Shown here: piece after piece, positions 25,275 to 33,491 of the stretch
Layout: each line of letters starts with the position of its first letter
Position numbering within the stretch: the first letter of the stretch is position 1
DNA from: Elusimicrobia bacterium GWB2_63_22
Lineage (GTDB): Bacteria > Elusimicrobiota > Elusimicrobia > Elusimicrobiales > UBA9959
Direction: 5' to 3'
DNA length: 49,355 bases
Assembly: GCA_001799735.1 (NCBI GenBank)
Contig: MGUA01000007.1
Location: 1 to 49,355 of the forward strand
Program-made: the position numbers and the translations under genes
The notes under the pieces: generated by a model
What the model was told of the DNA's origin: nothing
The model's database searches: none
The model's input: the letters and a program-made list of their open reading frames with translations, nothing else

Positions 25275-26003
25275 ATGGATAAGACCATCTTCATCTATTG
25301 CGACGGCGCCTGTTCCGGCAACCCCGGGCCGGGCGGCTGGGCCGCAGTTATCATATTCCCCGAGGGGAAGATCAGGGAACTGGGCGGCTGCGAGCGCCCC
25401 ACCACCAATAACCGCATGGAGATGGCCGCCGCTATAGCGGCCCTCTCGGCGGTGCAGGACAGGCCCGAGCCGGTGAAGTTATACACCGATTCGGGCCTGC
25501 TCATTAACGGCATCAAGGGCTGGATCCATAACTGGAAGCGCAAAGGCTGGCTGACGGCCGCCGGCCAGCCCGTGGTGAACCGCGACCTCTGGGAGAGCCT
25601 GGACGCCCTGGCCGGGGCCCGCAAAGGGCGCCTGAGCTGGGGACACGTGAAAGGCCATGCCGGCCACGAGATCAACGAGCGCTGCGACACGATAGCGGTG
25701 GCCTTCTCCAAAGGCCCCAGGCCCGCTCTGTACGACGGGCCCGCCGTGGGCTGCGGCTACTCGCTGCTGGAGCCCGGCCCCGAACACCTGCACGGGTTTG
25801 GTTCGGAAAAGAAATCTTCTTCTTCCAGGAAAAAGGCGCCGAAACACGGTTTCTATATCAGCCTGGTGGGCGGCCGGGTGGAACGGCACGTCACCTGGGA
25901 CCAGTGCAAGGCCAGGGTACACGGCGTAGCCGGAGTAAAATTCAAGAAAGTAGCCTCTTCCGAAGAGGAGCAGGAAGTCCTCAAGTCCTGGGGCGCGGCC
26001 TGA
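25275..26003 (+). CDS. rnhA: Ribonuclease HI with C-terminal hybrid-binding (viroplasmin-like) domain
   Basis: 242 residues. The N-terminal 147 residues are a complete RNase HI: D10 in IYCDGACSGNPGPGGW, E49 in NNRMEMAAA, D72 in YTDSG and D138 in NERCDTIA, plus the basic handle region with KRKGW. A linker rich in Ser/Lys (175-190) leads to residues 191-240, HGFYISLVGGRVERHVTWDQ then CKARVHGVAGVKFKK, which match the RNA-DNA hybrid-binding domain found at the N-terminus of eukaryotic RNase H1 and in viroplasmin. Here it sits at the C-terminus. It should remove RNA from hybrids (primers, R-loops). Confidence 0.85.
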   Translation: MDKTIFIYCDGACSGNPGPGGWAAVIIFPEGKIRELGGCERPTTNNRMEMAAAIAALSAVQDRPEPVKLYTDSGLLINGIKGWIHNWKRKGWLTAAGQPVVNRDLWESLDALAGARKGRLSWGHVKGHAGHEINERCDTIAVAFSKGPRPALYDGPAVGCGYSLLEPGPEHLHGFGSEKKSSSSRKKAPKHGFYISLVGGRVERHVTWDQCKARVHGVAGVKFKKVASSEEEQEVLKSWGAA

Positions 26004-26037
26004 GCGGCGAACTTAAGTCCTTTTAGGGGGCCGGGTT

Positions 26038-28842
26038 TTGAACGTTACCATCATAGATCCCAAGAGCAGCCTGGTCGCCAAGACCGGCGCGCTGCTGCTT
26101 GCTTCGCGGTCCCTGGCCGACAACCTGGTGGTCTTCCCGGGCAAGCGCCCCGCGCATTTTCTGCGGCGGCTGCTCGCCGAGCAGAAAGGTTCGGCGCTGC
26201 GCTCTCCGGTTATCACCTCGATGGACGGTTTCGTGGACCTGGCCGCGCAGGAGCTGGGGATAAAGGGCCGGGACGCCTCCGGGCTGGACCTGGCCCACTT
26301 GCTTTACGGCCGCCTGAAGGCGGAACTGTGCTCGGTGATAGCGCGCGACCCCGGGGAACTTTCCCTGGACGCCCTGCTGCCCTGGGCGCTTAAACTGATC
26401 GGGGATTTTGAAGAGCTCAAGATAGAGCTGAAAACGCAGAAAGACCTTTCCGCCTACGACGCCATCCTGCCGCAGGACCTCAAGACCGACGCCTTCGTAA
26501 AAAAGCTGGCCAGCTTCAGCCGCCTGTACGGGGAATTTTACGCCGCCGCCGAGAGGGAAGGCCTGCTGACCCGCTCCATGAAGTACGCCGCCGTGGCGGC
26601 CGCCATCGGCCGGTTCGACGGAGCGAAGTACGAGAACCTGATCTTCGCCGGCTTCTTCGCGCTGACCGCCTCGGAGAAGGCGATCCTCCGCAGCCTGGGC
26701 GCCGCCGGGGCGCACCTGCTGCTGGAGCCGGGCCCCGGCCTGGCGGAACAATTCTCTTTTTTGCCCGCCGGCCTGCAGGCGCTGGCGGCGCAGCGGCAGG
26801 CCCCGCCGGAAAAACTGCGCTTCTACAAGGCGCCCGACGCCCACGGCGAGATCTTCAGCCTGGCCGCCGCCCTGCGCGAGCCGGGCCCCGGCGACGTGAT
26901 AGTGCTGCCCGAGGCGCGCGCGCTGTTCCCGCTGATAGAGAACGTGCTGCCGGCCGCCGGGGAGTACAACGTGTCCATGGGCTACCCGCTGACGGCCACG
27001 CCGGTGTACGCCCTGCTGGACGCGCTGGGGGACCTGCTGGACAAGCGGGGGGACGCCGGCTATTTCGCCCCCAACTACCTGGCTTTCGTTTTTCACCCCT
27101 ACGTCAAGAACACTTACTACGGCGGCTCGGCCGAGCCCAGCCGCGTGATCTTTCAGACCGTGGAGGAGCACCTCGCCGGCCGGGTCAATAAATATGTGAC
27201 GCTCCGGGAGCTGGAGGAGGACGCCGGGCTGCTGCGCGGGGCGGCCGCCAAGCTTAAGGATTACGGCGGCGCGCTGGAGCCCGCCGACGTGAAGGCGCAT
27301 CTGAAGGGCGTGCACGACCGGCTGCTGCGGCCCTTCGAAGAGATCGCTGACATAGCCGACTTCGCCGGCAAGCTGCTGGACTTCGTCTCGCAGGTCTCGG
27401 AGAACAGCACCGCGCCGCAGCATCCCTACTGGGCGCCCTTCGCCGAGAAGGCCATAGAGCAGATCATCGAGCTGAAGAACAGCCGCCTGGGGAGCGAGCG
27501 CTTTGGCGCGGCGGCCGCCTATTTCAAGTTCTTCAAGACTTTCATCCAGGGCGCCAGCTACCCGTTCCCGGGCACGCCGCTCAAGGGCCTGCAGGTGCTT
27601 GGCTTCCTGGAGACCCGCGGCCTTAAGTTCGACCGGGTGTTCTTCCTGGACGCCAACGCGGACATCCTGCCGGCGGCCCGCAAAGAGGACACCATACTTT
27701 CTCACTTCGTGCGCGAGGGCCTCGGCCTGTCCACCTATAAAACGCGGGAGCGCCTGTCCCGCTACCATTTCAGCGCGCTGCTCTCCGGCACCAGGGAAGC
27801 CCACGTCTTCTACAAAGACTCGGCCGACAAGGAGCGCAGCCCCTTTGTGGAGGCGCTGGCCTGGGACCTGGAGCGGAAAGGGGAGAAGCCGGCCGTCGAG
27901 GAGGTGCACCTGCGCGTGAACTTCTCGCAGGCCGACCCCAAGCCCGCGGCCAAGACCGCCGGGCTGGTAGAGGCCCTCAGGGCGCGCGAGTTCTCCCCGT
28001 CGGCCATAGACACCTACCTGGCCTGCGGCCTGCGCTTCTATTACCGCTACGCCCTGCGCCTGGCCGAGAAGGACGTCGTCGCGGGAGACATAGAGCAGCG
28101 CGATATCGGCGTGATAGTGCACGAGGTGCTGGAGACTTTCTTCAAGTCCCGCACGGGGCGACCCCTCAACGTCATGGAGAAGGATTACGGCGAGATGAAA
28201 GCCGTGGCGGAGAAAGTCTTTGACGAGCGGCTGAAGGGGCACAAGGCCGGCGTGGAGTACCTGATAAAACGGCAGGTGGAACGCAGGCTTGCCGACATTC
28301 TGGATTATCACAGGGATAACCTGGCCGGCGTCACCGTGCTCGGCTGCGAAACGGAACTTGCCGCCGAGCTGAAGACTAAATACGGGCCGGTAAAACTTAA
28401 AGGCCGGGCGGACCGCGTGGACCAGCGCGGGGGGACCGTGCAGATAATCGACTATAAGACCGGCGCCACCGCCTCGGTGCCCAACTGGGAAAAATTCGAC
28501 CTTGGCCTGCGCGGGGACTGGCCCGCCACTTTAAAATCCGTCCAACTGCCTTTCTATATCCTTGCCTACATGGCGGAACATAATATTTCCGCCGCCTCAG
28601 GGATGGACGCCTCGCTGCTGCTGCTGGGCGCGGAGAATATAACCGAGGAAACTCTCTACAAGGAACGCCATAAGAAAACCCCCGACAAGGCCGCGGTCTT
28701 CGGCGTCTACAAGGAAGCCATTACGGCCCTGGTAGAGGAGATCCTGGACCCGGAACAGCCTTTCTACGCTACCGTAGACGAAAAAAACTGCGCCCACTGC
28801 CCTTTCAAGGCCCTGTGCGGCCGCCAGTGGGTGGAAGCTTAG
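26038..28842 (+). CDS. addB: AddB-like helicase-dead nuclease subunit with Fe-S cysteines
   Basis: 934 residues from TTG with AGGGGG 8 bases upstream; no ATG is near. The N-terminal third is a helicase-like fold (VVFPGKRPAHFLRR) without a true Walker A, as in many AddB proteins. The C-terminus is a RecB-type nuclease: H in IVHEVLETF, GRADRVD (about 790), IIDYKTG (about 806). Four cysteines fit the AddB iron-sulfur site: C663 (YLACGLRF) and C918, C921, C927 (CAHCPFKALC). Expected to pair with the AddA-like protein at 11060 for double-strand break resection. It is not adjacent and lacks the CGACA operator. Confidence 0.8.
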   Translation: MNVTIIDPKSSLVAKTGALLLASRSLADNLVVFPGKRPAHFLRRLLAEQKGSALRSPVITSMDGFVDLAAQELGIKGRDASGLDLAHLLYGRLKAELCSVIARDPGELSLDALLPWALKLIGDFEELKIELKTQKDLSAYDAILPQDLKTDAFVKKLASFSRLYGEFYAAAEREGLLTRSMKYAAVAAAIGRFDGAKYENLIFAGFFALTASEKAILRSLGAAGAHLLLEPGPGLAEQFSFLPAGLQALAAQRQAPPEKLRFYKAPDAHGEIFSLAAALREPGPGDVIVLPEARALFPLIENVLPAAGEYNVSMGYPLTATPVYALLDALGDLLDKRGDAGYFAPNYLAFVFHPYVKNTYYGGSAEPSRVIFQTVEEHLAGRVNKYVTLRELEEDAGLLRGAAAKLKDYGGALEPADVKAHLKGVHDRLLRPFEEIADIADFAGKLLDFVSQVSENSTAPQHPYWAPFAEKAIEQIIELKNSRLGSERFGAAAAYFKFFKTFIQGASYPFPGTPLKGLQVLGFLETRGLKFDRVFFLDANADILPAARKEDTILSHFVREGLGLSTYKTRERLSRYHFSALLSGTREAHVFYKDSADKERSPFVEALAWDLERKGEKPAVEEVHLRVNFSQADPKPAAKTAGLVEALRAREFSPSAIDTYLACGLRFYYRYALRLAEKDVVAGDIEQRDIGVIVHEVLETFFKSRTGRPLNVMEKDYGEMKAVAEKVFDERLKGHKAGVEYLIKRQVERRLADILDYHRDNLAGVTVLGCETELAAELKTKYGPVKLKGRADRVDQRGGTVQIIDYKTGATASVPNWEKFDLGLRGDWPATLKSVQLPFYILAYMAEHNISAASGMDASLLLLGAENITEETLYKERHKKTPDKAAVFGVYKEAITALVEEILDPEQPFYATVDEKNCAHCPFKALCGRQWVEA

Positions 28843-28881
28843 GGCCCGGAGAGCTGCCTGAAACTTCTTGCGAAATAAAAC

Positions 28882-30306
28882 TTAAGGCGCGCGTGGGTTG
28901 TCCTCGTCGCCGTTGATGTGCGTGAGGGCGGAGTTGTCGCCCTCGGCGGCGCTCATCCTGTCTATGATGGTCTGCCAGGAGGGGCGCTGGCCCGTGGTCA
29001 CGCTGACCAGGAAGGAGGCGTCCACCGCGGCGCCCACGTCGAAGGCCGCGCCGATGCCGGTGGTGATGATGTCCAGGTTTTTAGTGCCCTTGGGGTCGCC
29101 GGGGCCCTTCTTCAGGCGGAAGTAGGCGCTGTTGTAGTAGGCGTAGGTGGAGCAGCCCTGGAACACGAAGATCTGGTACTTGTCCTTAGGCAGCGTCAGC
29201 GGGCGGCCGGAGTCCTCGGTGAGGCGCTCGGGGTTAAGGTAGCCGCCCAGGCCGGAGTGGCCGTCGTAGAGGAAGATGTCCGACTTCTTCATGGCGCGCA
29301 CGGCCTCCACGGCGAACTCGGCGCTGTCAGGGTCGGTGAGCAGCATCTGCACGTGTGTCCTCTTGGCGCCGGCGTTGAAGGTAAGCTGCTTGCGGCGCGG
29401 CTCGTCCACGGTGGCGCGGAAGCCGGCCCGCTTCAGGCCCGCAAAAGCGTCGTTAAAGGTCTTCTTGCCCAGGTCGCCGCTCTGAAAATTCTCGTCCACG
29501 CCCACCAGGTAGGAGACCTGCAGTACGTCCCCGTTGCCGTTCTCGCCGTAAAGCCTGGCGTACTCGGGATAGGTGTTGCGGGTCATGTCCACGGGCCGCA
29601 GGTCGGTGGTGACGCCCACCAGGTCCGCGCCGGTGAGCGGGCAGCCGTCCTGGTACGGATTCCAGAAATACCAGAAGTCGCCTTCGCTGTTGTAGTGGCT
29701 GTCGGTGCAGCGGTTAAGCCTTGAGGAGGGGGAGGGGAAGCCTTTGCTGTAGACGGTGACGGGGTCCTTGGGCAGGGCGAAATTTATGCGCGCCGCGCCG
29801 CTCCCGCGGAAGAGCCGGCTGGAGAACACCGCCAGGTCCTCGTAGGAATAGGAGATCCTGGCATAGGGCTCGTTGGGCACCTTCTCCGCGCCTAACAGGG
29901 TGACCTTGTAGTCACCGGAGGGGATGCCGGGGTTGTCCACGAAGCCGGGGTGCATGGTGAAGGCGCCGTACATATGCTGCAGCTGCAGGTCCACCAGTTC
30001 TGAGATCTTCTGCTTGTGATAGGAGTTGTTCAGGATCTGCGCTACCGCCCCGGTGTAATTGGCCGGCACGCGGTAATGCATATAAGAATTGAACTGCATG
30101 CGCGCCTGACGGGAATCTTTGCCGTACCAGCGCCCGTCCTTAGCCGAGGCGGCCAGGATGTCCGAGATCTCGGGAGTTACGTCGAAAGTTTTTTGGGCGG
30201 CGGACGCCTTTAGTGAAGCGGCGTTTACGGCGAGGTCCGTGAAGTCGGCGGCGCCTGCGGCGCCGGCCAGGGCGAAAATGAGGGCGGTGAATACGGTTTT
30301 TTTCAT
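28882..30306 (-). CDS. Secreted protein with a possible clan-CD cysteine peptidase core
   Basis: 474 residues, signal peptide MKKTVFTALIFALAGAAGAA. In the C-terminal third a strand ends in FLYDGHSGLGG and a second strand ends in IFVFQGCSTYAYY, the His and Cys lying 35 residues apart. That strand-His and strand-Cys pattern is the one used by caspase, gingipain and clostripain folds. The N-terminal part has no recognised domain. Peptidase activity is inference only. It is a monocistron facing a structured intergenic region; the ribosome site is weak. Confidence 0.65.
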   Translation of the reverse strand: MKKTVFTALIFALAGAAGAADFTDLAVNAASLKASAAQKTFDVTPEISDILAASAKDGRWYGKDSRQARMQFNSYMHYRVPANYTGAVAQILNNSYHKQKISELVDLQLQHMYGAFTMHPGFVDNPGIPSGDYKVTLLGAEKVPNEPYARISYSYEDLAVFSSRLFRGSGAARINFALPKDPVTVYSKGFPSPSSRLNRCTDSHYNSEGDFWYFWNPYQDGCPLTGADLVGVTTDLRPVDMTRNTYPEYARLYGENGNGDVLQVSYLVGVDENFQSGDLGKKTFNDAFAGLKRAGFRATVDEPRRKQLTFNAGAKRTHVQMLLTDPDSAEFAVEAVRAMKKSDIFLYDGHSGLGGYLNPERLTEDSGRPLTLPKDKYQIFVFQGCSTYAYYNSAYFRLKKGPGDPKGTKNLDIITTGIGAAFDVGAAVDASFLVSVTTGQRPSWQTIIDRMSAAEGDNSALTHINGDEDNPRAP

Positions 30307-30365
30307 GCTTTGTCTTTGAGGGCGCGCGGGGGCCCCGTAATATTATGGCCTGCGCGGCATGAAAA

Positions 30366-30475
30366 GGGCTGGGCCTTAAGCCCGGCCCCCTTGCGGTAAA
30401 ATGCCCCGCCTTTTTTGGGCCCTTAGGCCCCGCGCCGGCCTTTACGGCGGGGAATTTTGCGGCCGGGCCAAAAAA
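30366..30475. other. Dense inverted repeats between divergent genes
   Basis: A hairpin GGGCTGGGC / GCCCGGCCC (30366-30388), then arms A (30396-30410), B (30411-30422), A' (30446-30460) and B' (30465-30475). A pairs with A' at 13 of 15 positions and B (TTTTTTGGGCCC) with B' (GGGCCAAAAAA). The order A-B-A'-B' would give a pseudoknot in RNA or alternative cruciforms in DNA. Function unknown; ncRNA or mobile palindrome are options. Confidence 0.4.
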
Positions 30476-30520
30476 GTGTAGTATACCGTTATCCCAATTT
30501 TTCGGTAGCCCGGAGCCCAA

Positions 30521-31141
30521 ATGCCTCACAATAAGAAGCGCCCTTACAAGATCTCGCTCATCTCCACGCACGGCACCGGCAAGACCACCCTCTGCTACGA
30601 AGTCGCCGCCGAGCTTAAGAAGCGCGGCCTGAAAGTAAAGGTCTTCTCCGAAATCGCCGCCTCCGCCTTCGAGCAGGGCATCCCGATAAACGAAAGCACC
30701 ACCCTGCCGGCGCAGATGTACATCATGATGCAGCATATCACCGAGGAGCTGCGCGGCACGCTGCGCAACTACCAGGTGGTGGTCTGCGACCGCAGCGTCT
30801 TCGATAACCTGGTCTACCTGGAGCGCCGCTGCGGCGAGAACAAGATGCTGCGCGAGTTCCTGAAGGCCTACGCCGACACTTTCCCCTACGACGTCATCTA
30901 TAAGCTGCCCATGGTGGGCGAGCTGATGGAGGACGGCATCCGCGACGCCAAGAGCCACGAATTCCAGGCCGACATCTATAACCGCCTCAACGCCCTGCTG
31001 GGGGAGTTCGGCATAGAGCACCGCACCCTGCCGCCGCCCACCACCGAGCTGCGCAAGGAATGGGCCGACCTGATAGTAAAAGAAACCCTGGAAGCCCTGC
31101 ACCAGCCGGTGCCCGCCGCCCTGGAAAAAGCCGCCGTCTAG
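30521..31141 (+). CDS. P-loop nucleotide kinase-like ATPase (AAA_28 type)
   Basis: 206 residues. Walker A STHGTGKTTL (15-24), then a DRS-type motif VVCDRSVFDNLVY near residue 90, then a lid-like helix with KLPMVGELMEDGIRD. This plan fits the AAA_28/NadR-kinase/thymidylate-kinase-like group that phosphorylates nucleosides or NAD precursors. The substrate is not clear. GGAG precedes the ATG, and a TATACC -10-like box lies 36 bases before the start. Confidence 0.75.
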   Translation: MPHNKKRPYKISLISTHGTGKTTLCYEVAAELKKRGLKVKVFSEIAASAFEQGIPINESTTLPAQMYIMMQHITEELRGTLRNYQVVVCDRSVFDNLVYLERRCGENKMLREFLKAYADTFPYDVIYKLPMVGELMEDGIRDAKSHEFQADIYNRLNALLGEFGIEHRTLPPPTTELRKEWADLIVKETLEALHQPVPAALEKAAV

Positions 31142-31191
31142 TCTGGTCCTTTTGCCGGCTCCTCCCTGGGTCTTTCTGCCCTTTGCCGCAT

Positions 31192-31217
31192 CCCTGAATA
31201 GTGTTAAACTTTCAGGG
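31192..31217 (+). promoter_or_regulatory. Inverted repeat flanking the -10 box of the phosphatase gene
   Basis: CCCTGAA (31192-31198) and TTCAGGG (31211-31217) flank TGTTAAACT; the right arm touches the ATG. TAAACT with a 7-base gap predicts a leaderless start, and the dyad would cover the whole core promoter. Confidence 0.4.
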
Positions 31218-31991
31218 ATGCTTCATAAATACCTCCGCCGCGCCCTTTTAACCCTTTCCTTAGCCGCGCTGCTGCCCGTACTCGGGTATGCGGGCGCCCT
31301 TGAAGACTTATACTTAAGTCCCGGCCGTACGGCACTGCTGCCGGTACCGGCGCCTTCCTCCTCGCTTTCGGCCGACCGCGCAGCCGCCTCCGGCCATTAC
31401 TTATCGCTGGACGGCCTGGACCTGCGGGCAGTGCCTGCCGCGCCGGCCGACGGTTCCTACGAGGACCGTGAGGATTTCAGGGCGCTCCTGGACTGGCAGG
31501 CCCGGCGCACGGCGGCCCAGTGCAGCGCGGCCAAGGCCGAGATGAGCCACAATTACGACGTGTTCTTCGGCGCCATCACCCCTTTTGCCAGCCCGGCCCC
31601 GGCGCCGGTGAAGGCCTTCTTCAAGAACGTGGCCGACGACTCGGTGGCCGCCCATAAATATCTTAAGGACGTGTACAAGCGCGAGCGGCCCTTTGTGCGC
31701 GACGCCCGCATAAAGCCCTGCCTGCCGAGGGTGCAGGGGCTTTCCTATCCCAGCGGCCATTCCACCATGGCCCGCCTGTTCGCCCTGATCCTTGCCGACC
31801 TGGTGCCCGCCCGCCGCGCGGAGTTCATGGCCAAGGCCGACCAGTCCGCCCTGTTCCGCGTGATAGGCGGCGTGCATCATCCTACCGACACCGCGGCCGG
31901 CAAAGCGCTGGCCGACGCGCTGTACAAGGAACTGCGCAAGCGCCCCGATTTTAAATCCGATATGGCGGCCCTGCGGCCGCTGCTGCGCTGA
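31218..31991 (+). CDS. Class A acid phosphatase / PAP2-type phosphatase, exported
   Basis: 257 residues from ATG 31218; an upstream in-frame start at 31152 is rejected because the signal peptide (MLHKYLRRALLTLSLAALLPVLGYA) begins here. The three PAP2 motifs are present: KRERPF (about 154), YPSGHST (about 177) and the FRVIGGVHHPTD motif (about 212-223) with Arg, His and Asp. This order and the signal peptide fit class A non-specific acid phosphatases in the periplasm, which remove phosphate from organic monoesters. A three-membrane-helix lipid phosphatase is less likely as few hydrophobic helices are seen. Confidence 0.85.
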   Translation: MLHKYLRRALLTLSLAALLPVLGYAGALEDLYLSPGRTALLPVPAPSSSLSADRAAASGHYLSLDGLDLRAVPAAPADGSYEDREDFRALLDWQARRTAAQCSAAKAEMSHNYDVFFGAITPFASPAPAPVKAFFKNVADDSVAAHKYLKDVYKRERPFVRDARIKPCLPRVQGLSYPSGHSTMARLFALILADLVPARRAEFMAKADQSALFRVIGGVHHPTDTAAGKALADALYKELRKRPDFKSDMAALRPLLR

Positions 31992-31992
31992 T

Positions 31993-32310
31993 ATGGAGAA
32001 AGGGACCGGCTACCTGTTCCTCTACGGCGGCGCGGCCGTGATAGTGGGCGGCGCCGCGCTGGCGCTGGCCAGCTTCTACGGCGGCGTGGCCCTCCCCCAG
32101 CCTTTCGACCTGGCCGGGGACATAACCGTGACGCTCTCCAACGGCGCCACCATGAACATCCCCATGCCGCCCCAGATCAACAAGGCGGCCAACCTGTCGG
32201 TCTTTTTCCTGCTGCTGTTCTTCCTGCTGGGCGCGGGCAGCCGCCTCGCCTCGCTGGGCCTGAAAATGCTGGGCAAAGGCCCGGTTTCCAAAGACGAAAA
32301 AGCTAAATAG
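31993..32310 (+). CDS. Small two-helix membrane protein
   Basis: 105 residues with hydrophobic helices at about 8-35 and 68-88 and a charged C-terminus (KDEKAK). The loop between reads GDITVTLSNGATMNIPMPPQ. No family recognised. It begins one base after the phosphatase stop, so it is likely in the same transcript. Confidence 0.6.
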   Translation: MEKGTGYLFLYGGAAVIVGGAALALASFYGGVALPQPFDLAGDITVTLSNGATMNIPMPPQINKAANLSVFFLLLFFLLGAGSRLASLGLKMLGKGPVSKDEKAK

Positions 32311-32323
32311 CACGTGGTCGCCA

Positions 32324-32460
32324 GGCTGGCGGCGGTATTGTCCCCCCTAACGCCCCTTGGGGAAAGGGGGGCCCCGCTTAATTTCCCGCGGGGGGGAAAC
32401 CGCGCAACGGTTTCCCTGCGGCAAGCCGGGGCGGGAGGGGGGACAATACCGTCGGCAGCC
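32324..32460. repeat. MITE-like 137-bp element with nested palindromes
   Basis: Terminal arms 32333-32348 and 32436-32451 are perfect 16-bp inverted repeats (CGGTATTGTCCCCCCT and its complement), extendable to 25 bp with two mismatches (32324-32348 / 32436-32460). Inside are further dyads such as GGGAAACC-N7-GGTTTCCC. The GGGGGACAATAC end resembles the element at 22277. No coding gene crosses it. Confidence 0.6.
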
Positions 32461-32490
32461 CGTCTGGAGCGGGCCAACCTGCATTTTTGA

Positions 32491-32496
32491 TATTAT
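32491..32496 (+). promoter_or_regulatory. Extended -10 box of the PfkB gene
   Basis: TGA-TATTAT. The start codon is 58 bases downstream, so this gene has a normal leader. Confidence 0.45.
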
Positions 32497-32554
32497 AGGG
32501 GTATCGCCCGCCGCGCACCCAGCGCCCCGGGTAAACCTGGGAGCTCTGTTTTAC

Positions 32555-33466
32555 ATGAAAAACACTATCCTCGTGGTCGGTTCCGTAGCGCTGGACTCCG
32601 TCGAGACCATACACGGCAACACAAAACGCGCGCTGGGCGGCTCGGCCGTGCACTTCTCGCTCTCAGCCTCGCAGTTCTCGCCCGTAAAGATGGTGGGCGT
32701 GGTAGGCGAGGACTTCCCTAAAAAGTTCCGCGGCTACCTCAAGCGCCGCAATATCTGCCTTGCAGGCATGGAAGAGATGCCCGGCAAGACTTTCCACTGG
32801 GTGGGCCGCTATGACCGCGACTACAAGAACGCCGAGACCATAGCCACAGAACTTAACGTTTTCGAACAGTTCAAACCCAAGCTCAACGACGACCACCGCC
32901 GCTGCGGCGTGCTGTTCCTCGCCAATATAGACCCCGACCTGCAGCGCAGCGTGCTGGACCAGATGGGCAAGCCCCGCCTGGTGGCCTGCGATACCATGAA
33001 TTACTGGATCTCGCTCAAGAAACCGTCGCTGCTGAAACTCCTTAAGAAAGTAGACATGCTCTTCGTCAATGAGGAGGAGGCGCGCCAGCTGACCGGCGAG
33101 TACAATCTTATAAAGGCGGCCCGGCTGATCATGAAAATGGGCCCGCGCGGCATAGTGGTCAAGCGCGGCGACGCCGGCGCCATGCTGTTCTTCAAGGACA
33201 ACGTGCTCTCCGTGCCCGCCCACCCCATCGAGAAAGTGGTGGACCCCACCGGCGCGGGTGACACCTTCGCCGGCGGCTTCATGGGCTACCTGGCCGCCGC
33301 GCCCGACTGGAAGAATTTCGACGTGATCCGCCGCGCCATGAGCTACGGCACCGTGATGAGCTCCTTCTCCGTGGAGGACTTCAGCACCAAGCGCGTGGGT
33401 ACCATCTCCAAGCCGCAGATCTGCGGCCGCTTCGACAAGTACGTGGACAATCTGCACATCAGATAA
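32555..33466 (+). CDS. PfkB-family carbohydrate kinase
   Basis: 303 residues from ATG 32555. The upstream open frame crosses the -10 box and the palindromic element, so the longer start is rejected. Start block ILVVGSVALDSVET, the PfkB glycine region RALGGSAVHFSLSAS, and the C-terminal signature VVDPTGAGDTFAGGFMGY with catalytic Asp (about 238) mark a ribokinase/PfkB enzyme. It phosphorylates a sugar or nucleoside with ATP; the exact substrate is not readable. Downstream come an adenosine-deaminase-family gene and a phosphoesterase, so a nucleoside salvage role is possible. Confidence 0.85.
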   Translation: MKNTILVVGSVALDSVETIHGNTKRALGGSAVHFSLSASQFSPVKMVGVVGEDFPKKFRGYLKRRNICLAGMEEMPGKTFHWVGRYDRDYKNAETIATELNVFEQFKPKLNDDHRRCGVLFLANIDPDLQRSVLDQMGKPRLVACDTMNYWISLKKPSLLKLLKKVDMLFVNEEEARQLTGEYNLIKAARLIMKMGPRGIVVKRGDAGAMLFFKDNVLSVPAHPIEKVVDPTGAGDTFAGGFMGYLAAAPDWKNFDVIRRAMSYGTVMSSFSVEDFSTKRVGTISKPQICGRFDKYVDNLHIR

Positions 33467-33491
33467 ACCCTCCGGCGCCGCGCCGGCTGCG

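Noticed and set aside
32357-32554. Longer N-terminus for the PfkB gene
   Set aside because: The open frame runs through the palindromic element and the -10 box; PfkB proteins begin at the ILVVGS strand.
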